A DNA stretch of 5,046 nucleotides. It comes from an uncultured Anaerobutyricum sp. GTDB taxonomy: Bacteria; Bacillota; Clostridia; Lachnospirales; Lachnospiraceae. Below are positions 1 through 5,032 of the stretch, piece after piece (positions within the stretch are counted from its first letter, which is position 1; each line of letters begins with the position of its first letter). Under the pieces are notes generated by a model that saw only the letters and a list, made by a program, of their open reading frames with translations, was not told the origin of the DNA and searched no databases. The stretch lies in assembly GCA_934317185.1 (NCBI GenBank), contig CAKREJ010000122.1:1-5046 (forward strand). Reading direction: 5' to 3'. A program made the translations under genes and the position numbers.

Positions 1-11
1 GCAGGCAAACA

Positions 12-137
12 GAAAAATAAAAAAGAAATACTGGATAAAATATGACCTCGGAGTGAGTAAAGAATGTGAGCCGTTTGCGAACATTCTTCACGCAACGACT
101 ACTGGCACATTTTACCAGTATTTCTTTTTTATTTTTC
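12..137 (-). terminator. Long AT-rich palindromic terminator after the unknown gene
   Basis: Bases 13-34 pair without a mismatch with 115-136 (22 bp), g12 pairs with c137, and after a single bulged base (a35) six more pairs form (36-41 with 109-114). The lower stem is A-rich on one side and T-rich on the other, so both strands end in a U-rich tract. The leftward transcript of the 551-residue gene, whose TGA stop is at 156-158, would run straight into it, and the tract after its hairpin is long and U-rich. This fits a strong, possibly bidirectional, intrinsic terminator. Unlike a simple terminator, the loop is about 70 bases long and carries the conserved core described separately. The element may extend left of the window, since 2-12 and 137-148 also show broken complementarity. 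Confidence 0.75.
42..110. repeat. Conserved structured core, copy 1 (inside first palindrome)
   Basis: This 69-base core caps the terminator stem. On the plus strand it starts ATGACCTCGGAG, then forms an inner hairpin (60-67 AAGAATGT with 81-88 ACATTCTT) whose 13-base loop runs GAG...GCGA, and ends CGACTACTGGCACAT. The same arrangement with different stem sequences occurs at 1891-1963. The 5' blocks match at 12 of 16 positions (42-57 against 1891-1906), and the 3' blocks match at 12 of 18 without gaps (92-109 against 1943-1960). Which strand is functional is not settled: the a42/c108 mismatch becomes a G-U wobble only in minus-strand RNA. I do not recognise it as a named RNA family. It could also be a degenerate mobile repeat. 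Confidence 0.6.
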
Positions 138-155
138 GTCTGTCAAGCCTTCAAA

Positions 156-1811
156 TCAGGATTTCACAATAATGCAACCCAATGGTGAATAAGTTTCATA
201 TGGATATACCCAACTAGAATTAGTATCGAAGAATGAAACTTGTGCTAATTTCTGCTCTGCAGATTTCTGTTCTATAAAGATATCAACCAATTCAGAATTC
301 CGATCTAAGTGTACGGCAGTGTCATTTGACAGGTTATCTAAAGGATAGCAGTCCATCAGTGCCGCAAAGTATGCCTGGTTCTGCCATAAACAAACTTCTG
401 CGATTGCCCCCGGTTTTAATGCTTTTAAGTCTCCTATCTTCTTGAATCTTGGGATATATATAGGCTCGTCATCTTCGTCAATCTCAAATATATCATTATC
501 CTCATAGTGAGAAAATATTTTAGATATTGGAATATTATATACTTTATCATTTAACAAATCACGAAATGTATTGTCACCTTCATAATTACAAATTCTTAAT
601 TCACAGTCTAAATTTTGATATATTACATTTTCTTCTACATATTGTAATTCCACACTAAAATCCAGAGAATAGCAACCGTAATCATCATACAAGGAATCCG
701 TATATTTATCAGATATGATTCTTTGTTCTGAAAATGGAAATTCATATTCATATGGGTCATAGTCTGAAAAATAAGAGGAAACAAACACTTTTTTCGTATC
801 TTGTGGATTCCATCCTATTGCCAGTATTCCAGGTTTTCCTGTGTCAAGTTCTCGTACAAACATTTCAACCCAGTCTCGGTCAAATTCTTCCCAATTCCGC
901 TCAGGTGACCTGTCTGTTATAAATTTGCGGGATAGAACCAGATGTGCCTTATTATCTATATAAATGATTTTCCCTAACTCTGGAATATACGGATTATTAC
1001 AGAGAAGGGCTTTCTCTTTTTTGATTTGCTCGGCTGTCGTAGACAGATGTTCTGGTGCAATTTCCATTCCCTTTTCTATCCAGTAAATGGCCTTATCATA
1101 ATTCTGTGGAATATTGGTTCCCCAGGCGTAGCATTGTGCCAGAGCTTCCATAGCTGCTGGATTATTTTCTTTTGCTGCCTGATAAAGATAATGTACCTTT
1201 GCCACACTTTTTTCAGAGTGGCTATACTTTTCTATATTCTGCAATCTTTCATTCAGGCGATTTAATGCATTCTGATAAGAATATTTAGGCTTCCCAGTTT
1301 TGATGTTAGCAGTTTTCGTGTTTATATCTTTTTTAGAAACTTTTTCAAGAACTTTTTGCGGAGTATCTGATGTATTTTTGCTTGATAATATCCGTTTCAG
1401 TGCAGTTACAAGAAATCCTGTAAAAATAGAACTGTATATATCTGCTGTATGTCCGTCTTTATAGTAAAGACATAAGCGACTATCAGAAGTATCAGATATA
1501 GATACCGAACTTAAATCATCATAACGAATTGGCAGTGGAACAGGATTGCGCTTTTTCAAATAATTAAAGTCACTGCCGTAGATGCCTTCTTTTGAAAATA
1601 AAAAACCATTTTTCCCATTTACAAATAATCCGGTATCACAAAAGACTTCAATATCTTCTTTGGCACATCCTTGTGCGAATCCACGAAGTGCATTGTCTAT
1701 TTGTTTTGGTTTCAGTTGATGAAGTCGTTGTATACGAACTGGTATAATTGATTTCTCGTAGTTGCTTAAAGATTCCTTAGTAATTCCAGTAACTATTTCA
1801 TAAATCCCCAT
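156..1811 (-). CDS. Sel1-repeat-containing protein of unknown function
   Basis: The product is 551 residues, starting at ATG 1809-1811 with a perfect AGGAGG (1817-1822) five bases upstream, and ending in TGA. I do not recognise the whole protein. Residues about 65-145 look like a compact beta-rich domain ending in a helix (FLFSKEGIYG..., then PIRYDDLSSVSI, then LCLYYKDGH, then a helix to about 143), resembling bacterial PH-like modules; this is a weak shape-based guess. A charged linker follows. Residues about 203-250 (YQAAKENNPAAMEALAQCYAWG, then A-IYWIEKGME) match the Sel1 subclass of TPR-like helical repeats, which usually mediate protein contacts. Residues 275-551 are acidic, rich in aromatic residues, with no motif I can name. 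There is no signal peptide or membrane segment, so it is probably cytoplasmic. The coding strand is visibly more AT-rich than the mutase gene next to it, and conserved-core palindromes flank it on both sides. Confidence 0.85.
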   Translation of the reverse strand: MGIYEIVTGITKESLSNYEKSIIPVRIQRLHQLKPKQIDNALRGFAQGCAKEDIEVFCDTGLFVNGKNGFLFSKEGIYGSDFNYLKKRNPVPLPIRYDDLSSVSISDTSDSRLCLYYKDGHTADIYSSIFTGFLVTALKRILSSKNTSDTPQKVLEKVSKKDINTKTANIKTGKPKYSYQNALNRLNERLQNIEKYSHSEKSVAKVHYLYQAAKENNPAAMEALAQCYAWGTNIPQNYDKAIYWIEKGMEIAPEHLSTTAEQIKKEKALLCNNPYIPELGKIIYIDNKAHLVLSRKFITDRSPERNWEEFDRDWVEMFVRELDTGKPGILAIGWNPQDTKKVFVSSYFSDYDPYEYEFPFSEQRIISDKYTDSLYDDYGCYSLDFSVELQYVEENVIYQNLDCELRICNYEGDNTFRDLLNDKVYNIPISKIFSHYEDNDIFEIDEDDEPIYIPRFKKIGDLKALKPGAIAEVCLWQNQAYFAALMDCYPLDNLSNDTAVHLDRNSELVDIFIEQKSAEQKLAQVSFFDTNSSWVYPYETYSPLGCIIVKS

Positions 1812-1860
1812 TTTATCCTCCTCAACGTAAATTCTGATTTTTCTTCAGCAACCAAAGTCA

Positions 1861-1989
1861 GCCTACAAAGAGAGCCTATCCCCTATATTTATGGCCTCAG
1901 AGCAAGGTTTGGATACGAGTGTGTGAAGCGAGTATTCAAACTGTTGCGACTAAAGTCACAAATATAGGGGATAGGCTCTTTTTGTGGGC
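1861..1989. terminator. Strong long-stem hairpin after the mutase gene
   Basis: Bases 1871-1890 pair perfectly with 1960-1979 (20 bp, with a CCCC/GGGG block). The outer ten positions (1861-1870 with 1980-1989) add eight Watson-Crick pairs and two G/T oppositions. On the leftward mutase transcript it lies about 40 bases past the stop codon. It is very stable, but the U-tract on that strand is poor (CTCTCTTTGT); the plus strand carries a cleaner TTTTT at 1979-1983. So it may attenuate transcription or protect the 3' end of the mutase mRNA rather than act as a textbook terminator. Some read-through into the unknown gene is plausible, since that gene shows no clear promoter. Confidence 0.55.
1891..1963. 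repeat. Conserved structured core, copy 2
   Basis: This core caps the 30-bp arm. It reads ATGGCCTCAGAG at its left end, forms an inner hairpin (GTTTGGATAC 1907-1916 with GTATTCAAAC 1932-1941, one G/T opposition at 1912/1936), has a 15-base loop GAG...GCGA, and ends CGACTAAAGTCACA. A further GCAA (1902-1905) can pair with TTGC (1944-1947). At the equivalent place in copy 1, g53-c96 and t54-a95 can pair, so the second of these positions changes from T-A to C-G with pairing kept. Stems differ from copy 1 while the loop and flanking bases are retained, which argues for selection on RNA shape. Confidence 0.6.
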
Positions 1990-2027
1990 GTGAACTTTGC
2001 CTTTGCCTGTGGCAAACCAGAATTTAA

Positions 2028-3710
2028 TTACTTAAACAGTGGAGCCAATGCAGCAGCTAATTCATCTTTGATAGCCTGAGCTTCTGCAAGATCCTTTCCA
2101 AGTGTGGTAAAGTATGTCTTGATCTTAGGTTCTGTACCGGATGGACGAACAACAACAGTTGAGCCATTATCAAGACCATATGTAAGTACGTTAGCAGATG
2201 GAAGACCGGTAGCTTCTGTGTTCTTGTAATCTGTCACGCTGACAACCTTCTTATCTCCGATTGCTGCAGGTGGGTTATCACGAAGTCCCTGCATGATTCC
2301 AGCCATCTTATCCATACCTGTAAGTCCTGGGAATTCAAAGCTGTCTACAACGTTTAAGTAACGTCCATATTCAGCATAAATCTCTTCAAGTCTCTGTTTG
2401 ATGGAGCTTCCGGTACTTCTGTAGTAAGCAGCCATCTCGCAGATGAGCATGGAACTGATAACAGCATCTTTATCACGAACGTAAGGACCTGCCAAGTAAC
2501 CATAACTCTCTTCAAAACCGAAGATAAAGCGGTCTACTTCTCCGGCAGCTTCTAAGGAAGCAATCTGGTCACCGATCCACTTAAATCCTGTAAGTACACT
2601 TCTCATCTCTACGCCATAATGAGCAGCAACAGCGTCTGCAAGTGGTGTGGAAACGATAGACTTCACTGCAACAGCCTTTTCAGGAAGTGTGCCTAATTCT
2701 TTACGTCCTGCACATATGTAGTCAAGAAGCAGAACACCCATCTCATTACCTGATACAAGTTCATAAGAGCCATCCGGACACTTCATGGCAATGCCGACAC
2801 GGTCTGCGTCAGGGTCAGTAGCGAGCATAAGATCTGCACCGGATTCCTTCGCAAGTTCAAGACCAAGTTTTAAAGCTTCAAAAATCTCCGGGTTAGGATA
2901 GCTACATGTTGTAAAGTATCCGTTAGGATATTCCTGTTCCGGAACGATAGTGATATCTGTGATACCAATGTCATTTAAAACTCTTGTTACAGGAACAAGA
3001 CCGGAGCCATTCAGTGGGCTGTATACCAGCTTAAGGCCGGCAGTCTTACAAAGACCTGGACGAACCTGACGAGCTTCAATAGCTTCATAGAATGCGTTCT
3101 TACAATCATCTCCTACAAAACGGATGAGTCCCTGCTCAACTCCTTCTGCAAAAGAAATGTATTTTGCCCCGTTAAGAACGTCAGTCTTCTGAATCTCTTC
3201 GTATACGATAGCAGCCGCATCATCTGTCATCTGGCATCCGTCAGGACCATAAGCCTTATAACCATTATACTTAGCTGGATTATGAGATGCAGTAACCATG
3301 ATACCTGCATTACATTCATAGTAGCGTGTAGCAAAAGAAAGTGCAGGAACTGGCATCAGTGCATCGTAGATGCGAACTTTGATTCCGTTAGCGGCGAGAA
3401 CGGCAGCAGCAGTTTTAGCAAAAACATCGCTTTTAATACGGCTGTCGTAGCTAATAGCAACAGTCTGGTTACCACCCTGTGTCTTTACCCAGTTAGCCAG
3501 ACCCTGTGTAGCCTGACGTACTACATAGATGTTCATGCGGTTAGTTCCGGCTCCGAGAACACCTCTAAGACCGGCAGTTCCAAACTTCAGTGCAACCGCA
3601 AAACGGTCTTTAATCTCGTCATCATTTCCCTCGATGCCGGCAAGCTCCGGATGAAGATCACTGTCTTCAAGGTCAGCAGCAAGCCAGCGTTTGTACTCGT
3701 CTAAATACAT
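2028..3710 (-). CDS. pgcA: Alpha-phosphoglucomutase / phosphomannomutase (PgcA type)
   Basis: This 560-residue cytoplasmic enzyme of the alpha-D-phosphohexomutase family interconverts glucose-6-phosphate and glucose-1-phosphate (possibly the mannose phosphates too) through a phosphoserine and a glucose-1,6-bisphosphate intermediate. All four domain signatures are intact. FGTAGLRG is at residues 43-50. The active-site loop TASHNP is at 140-145, with catalytic Ser142. The Mg-binding loop DPDADR is at 299-304. The sugar-binding loop GFEESYG is at 398-404, and the phosphate-binding RPSGTEPK is at 522-529. Length and motif spacing fit the Gram-positive PgcA/YhxB group rather than shorter GlmM or ManB-like enzymes. 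ATG 3708-3710 is chosen because GGAAGGAG (3718-3725) lies seven bases upstream and the family's usual N-terminus starts here. The open frame continues to 3899, but that stretch is promoter and untranslated DNA. Glucose versus mannose preference cannot be read from sequence alone. Confidence 0.96.
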   Translation of the reverse strand: MYLDEYKRWLAADLEDSDLHPELAGIEGNDDEIKDRFAVALKFGTAGLRGVLGAGTNRMNIYVVRQATQGLANWVKTQGGNQTVAISYDSRIKSDVFAKTAAAVLAANGIKVRIYDALMPVPALSFATRYYECNAGIMVTASHNPAKYNGYKAYGPDGCQMTDDAAAIVYEEIQKTDVLNGAKYISFAEGVEQGLIRFVGDDCKNAFYEAIEARQVRPGLCKTAGLKLVYSPLNGSGLVPVTRVLNDIGITDITIVPEQEYPNGYFTTCSYPNPEIFEALKLGLELAKESGADLMLATDPDADRVGIAMKCPDGSYELVSGNEMGVLLLDYICAGRKELGTLPEKAVAVKSIVSTPLADAVAAHYGVEMRSVLTGFKWIGDQIASLEAAGEVDRFIFGFEESYGYLAGPYVRDKDAVISSMLICEMAAYYRSTGSSIKQRLEEIYAEYGRYLNVVDSFEFPGLTGMDKMAGIMQGLRDNPPAAIGDKKVVSVTDYKNTEATGLPSANVLTYGLDNGSTVVVRPSGTEPKIKTYFTTLGKDLAEAQAIKDELAAALAPLFK

Positions 3711-3717
3711 CTTGTAA

Positions 3718-3725
3718 CTCCTTCC
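3718..3725 (-). promoter_or_regulatory. Ribosome binding site of the phosphoglucomutase
   Basis: On the minus strand this reads GGAAGGAG, followed by seven bases (TTACAAG) and ATG. It settles the start at 3710 and rules out the 63-residue upstream extension of the open frame. Confidence 0.9.
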
Positions 3726-3766
3726 AATGTTAAATGTTAGTGCTTTAAAAGCCTGTTTTATGTATC

Positions 3767-3807
3767 TAATTTTACCATAGCAGGTACTATTTATCAAGGT
3801 AAAATTA
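3767..3807. promoter_or_regulatory. 10-bp inverted repeat bracketing the mutase promoter (candidate operator)
   Basis: TAATTTTACC (3767-3776) and GGTAAAATTA (3798-3807) are perfect inverted copies. Their centres are 31 bp apart, about three helical turns. A nested pair ATAG (3777-3780) / CTAT (3787-3790) lies inside. One arm covers the -10 and the other abuts the -35, so a dimeric or looping regulator could shut the promoter. Part of the symmetry follows from the AT-rich -10 itself, so an accidental match is possible. Confidence 0.4.
3769..3797 (-). promoter_or_regulatory. Sigma-A-type promoter of the phosphoglucomutase
   Basis: On the minus strand: TTGATA (3792-3797), a 17-base spacer, then TAAAAT (3769-3774) preceded by TGG, an extended -10. 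Transcription would start near 3762, leaving a leader of about 50 bases. This is the best promoter in the window. It sits inside the inverted repeat 3767-3807. Confidence 0.8.
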
Positions 3808-3917
3808 TGTATACTTTTGGAAAAGAAAACGAAACATGACAAGTGAAAATAAAAGTGGATTCTTTTTTCTTTTATAATTAAGATCAAGAACATTTTCACA
3901 GTAAAATCAAAAAATAG

Positions 3918-3955
3918 TTCGCAAACATAAGTGGTTCTGTGGTATTATATATAAT
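3918..3955 (+). promoter_or_regulatory. Promoter region of the peptidyl-prolyl isomerase gene
   Basis: Two overlapping -10 candidates are visible: TATTAT (3943-3948), with an extended TGG in front and TTCGCA (3918-3923) as a weak -35 at 19 bases, and TATAAT (3950-3955), a perfect -10 without a good -35. Both lie in a 14-bp perfect palindrome (TATTATATATAATA, 3943-3956). Upstream DNA is A-rich (3902-3915), as in an UP element. Transcription would start at about 3955-3962, at the foot of the first leader stem-loop. Confidence 0.6.
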
Positions 3956-3957
3956 AT

Positions 3958-4019
3958 GTGACCTTTGTGGTATCACAGAGGACATAATTAAGAAAAGAAA
4001 AGGAGAGTCCTTCTTAATT
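3958..4019 (+). promoter_or_regulatory. Two abutting stem-loops in the isomerase mRNA leader
   Basis: The first hairpin pairs 3962-3969 (CCTTTGTG) with 3974-3981 (CACAGAGG) around a GTAT loop, with one G-U. It extends past an A/A mismatch to 3958-3960 with 3983-3985. The second starts at the very next base: AATTAAGAA (3986-3994) pairs with TTCTTAATT (4011-4019), and GGA (4002-4004) can pair with TCC (4008-4010) inside. The purine-rich AGGAGA (4001-4006) lies inside the second hairpin. If transcription starts as predicted, the mRNA begins with these structures, which would suit 5'-end protection or control of translation. It matches no riboswitch class I know. Confidence 0.45.
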
Positions 4020-4061
4020 TAATTGTATTTTAAATCTATTAATATAGAAGGTACAGGAATC

Positions 4062-4808
4062 ATGTCAGAGAAAATCATTGCAGTTTCCGCAGGAAGAGAA
4101 ATCACAGAAACAGAATTTAACGAATTTTTAAGTAAGCTCCCAGAACAGCAGCAGGCTTATGTAGCAACAGAAGAAGGAAGAAAGCAGGCATTAACTCAGT
4201 ATGCAAATTACTTCTTATTCGAAAAGCTTGGATATGACAAAAAGTATGATCAGGATGAAGCATTCCTTGCTACAATGGAAGCTGTTAAGAGAGAGCTTTT
4301 AGGACAGTTTGCTTTAACTCAGGAGATTAAAGACATTCAGGCAACAAAAGAAGAATGTGAAGCATACTATAACGAGCATAAGGCAATGTTCGTAAAAGAA
4401 GCAAAAGCTACAGCAAAACATATTCTTACAGCAACAGAAGAGGAAAGCAAAAAAGTATTAGAAGAAATTGAGAGCGGTGCAAAGACATTTGAAGACGCTG
4501 CAAAAGAATATTCTACATGTCCATCAAAAGCACAGGGTGGAAGTCTTGGAACATTCGGTCGTGGACAGATGGTAAAAGAATTTGATGAAGCTGTATTTAC
4601 TGCAGAAGTAGGTAAGATTATCGGACCTGTAAAGACAGACTTTGGTTATCATTTAATCCTTGTAGATGAGCTGACAGGTGGAGAACAGTCTGAATTTGCA
4701 GAAGTATATCCACAGATCATGCAGCAGCTTACAACAGAGGCACAGAACAAAAAGTATATGGAAGTACGCCAGGCTATGATTGAGAAATATGGTCTTGAAT
4801 TCAAATAA
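4062..4808 (+). CDS. Parvulin-type peptidyl-prolyl cis-trans isomerase, no signal peptide
   Basis: This 248-residue protein catalyses cis-trans isomerisation of Xaa-Pro bonds in folding proteins. Residues about 8-100 form a helical SurA/PrsA-like N-terminal chaperone region. Residues about 114-205 are the parvulin (rotamase) domain, with AKHIL (118-122, His120), CPS (153-155, Cys153), GGSLGTFGRGQMVKEFDEAVF (159-179) and GPVKTDFGYHLI (188-199, His197). A short charged helical tail follows. PrsA proteins of Gram-positives have a signal peptide and lipobox cysteine; neither is present here, so it probably works in the cytosol. ATG 4062 is preferred because the mature-looking sequence starts there, with GAAGG (4047-4051) ten bases upstream. 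A TTG at 4023 would add 13 residues, but its nearest AGGAGA is about 16 bases away. The gene is divergent from the mutase and appears to be a single-gene unit within the window. Confidence 0.93.
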   Translation: MSEKIIAVSAGREITETEFNEFLSKLPEQQQAYVATEEGRKQALTQYANYFLFEKLGYDKKYDQDEAFLATMEAVKRELLGQFALTQEIKDIQATKEECEAYYNEHKAMFVKEAKATAKHILTATEEESKKVLEEIESGAKTFEDAAKEYSTCPSKAQGGSLGTFGRGQMVKEFDEAVFTAEVGKIIGPVKTDFGYHLILVDELTGGEQSEFAEVYPQIMQQLTTEAQNKKYMEVRQAMIEKYGLEFK

Positions 4809-4855
4809 GATTCAATACAGTAATGCAGGAATCCTTTTTTAACAGGATGTTAACT

Positions 4856-4899
4856 AACAGTCGTACCCATTATTTATACTTCGTGAAGGATAGACTGTT
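4856..4899. repeat. Inverted repeat AACAGTC / GACTGTT downstream of the isomerase gene
   Basis: AACAGTC (4856-4862) and GACTGTT (4893-4899) are perfect inverted copies separated by 30 bases. The interior can fold weakly around CTTCGTGAAG. There is no T-run immediately after it, so it is not a clear terminator. A second, weak candidate with a T7 run lies at about 4928-4960 (AATAAGA against TCTTTATT with one bulge). Either could end the isomerase transcript; neither is convincing. Confidence 0.3.
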
Positions 4900-4950
4900 G
4901 ATCAATATAATGTTAATAAATGATAATAATAAGATTCTTGCAAAATTGTC

Positions 4951-4979
4951 TTTATTTTTTTCAGAACTAGGGTTATAAT
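4951..4979 (+). promoter_or_regulatory. Probable promoter for a gene or RNA beyond the right edge
   Basis: A perfect TATAAT (4974-4979) has TTTATT (4951-4956) at 17 bases as a weak -35, in a T-rich setting. GTTATA (4972-4977) and TATAAC (4987-4992) form a small inverted repeat over the -10. No start codon with a ribosome binding site follows within the window, so the transcript begins with at least 60 untranslated bases. Confidence 0.5.
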
Positions 4980-4998
4980 AGGTTCGTATAACTTAGGG

Positions 4999-5032
4999 CG
5001 ATGCTACCATACATCGACAACTGCGCAAGCAG
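4999..5032 (+). other. Start of a possibly structured leader RNA (cut by window end)
   Basis: Downstream of the 4951-4979 promoter are two small hairpins: CGATG (4999-5003) with CATCG (5012-5016), and CTGC (5021-5024) with GCAG (5029-5032) closing a GCAA tetraloop of the stable GNRA type. AT-rich sequence follows to the edge. It could be the beginning of a leader, riboswitch or small RNA. Too little is present to assign a class. Confidence 0.3.

Larger units (their letters stand above)
1828..2026. repeat. ~199-bp imperfect palindrome filling the intergenic gap, copy 2
   Basis: The ends are TAAATTCTG (1828-1836) and CAGAATTTA (2018-2026). The match continues past one mismatch to TTT/AAA, giving 12 of 13 pairs (1828-1840 with 2014-2026). 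Between ends and centre lie broken complementarity (1853-1860 with 1991-1999, with two bulges) and a near-continuous 30-bp arm (1861-1890 with 1960-1989). The right flank has a small hairpin of its own (TTTGCC 2002-2007 with GGCAAA 2011-2016) and a tandem TTTGCC at 1996-2007. The element ends one base before the mutase TAA stop (2028-2030) and five bases before the AGGAGG of the unknown gene. The TA at each end could be a target duplication of a MITE-like insertion, or the structure could be a folded RNA only. Neither is proven. Confidence 0.7.

Noticed and set aside
734..1265. Two short plus-strand open frames (62 and 79 residues) antisense to the unknown gene
   Set aside because: Their hydrophobic, cysteine-rich translations are typical of antisense shadows, and no start signals were seen.
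1828..2026. Insertion sequence or CRISPR repeat
   Set aside because: There is no transposase or room for one, and no regularly spaced direct repeats. Only a non-autonomous element or a structured RNA remains possible.
1824..2027. A dedicated promoter for the unknown gene
   Set aside because: Scanning the minus strand gave only poor hexamer pairs (for example TTGAAT with GTATCC) inside the palindrome stems. None is good enough to report.
3282..3704. 140-residue open frame on the plus strand
   Set aside because: It lies antisense to the well-supported mutase gene, with no ribosome binding site or recognisable protein features; a shadow frame.
3711..3899. 63-residue N-terminal extension of the phosphoglucomutase open frame
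   Set aside because: It contains the promoter and ribosome binding site of the gene, is low-complexity and hydrophobic without family similarity, and the normal family N-terminus starts at the ATG at 3710 with an excellent ribosome binding site.
3843..3899. Inverted repeat GTGAAAAT / ATTTTCAC in the divergent region
   Set aside because: It is only 8 bp, AT-rich and 41 bases apart, with no relation to either promoter; likely chance.
4023..4061. TTG start adding 13 residues to the isomerase
   Set aside because: The spacing to AGGAGA is about 16 bases and the added residues are unlike the family. It is kept only as an alternative.
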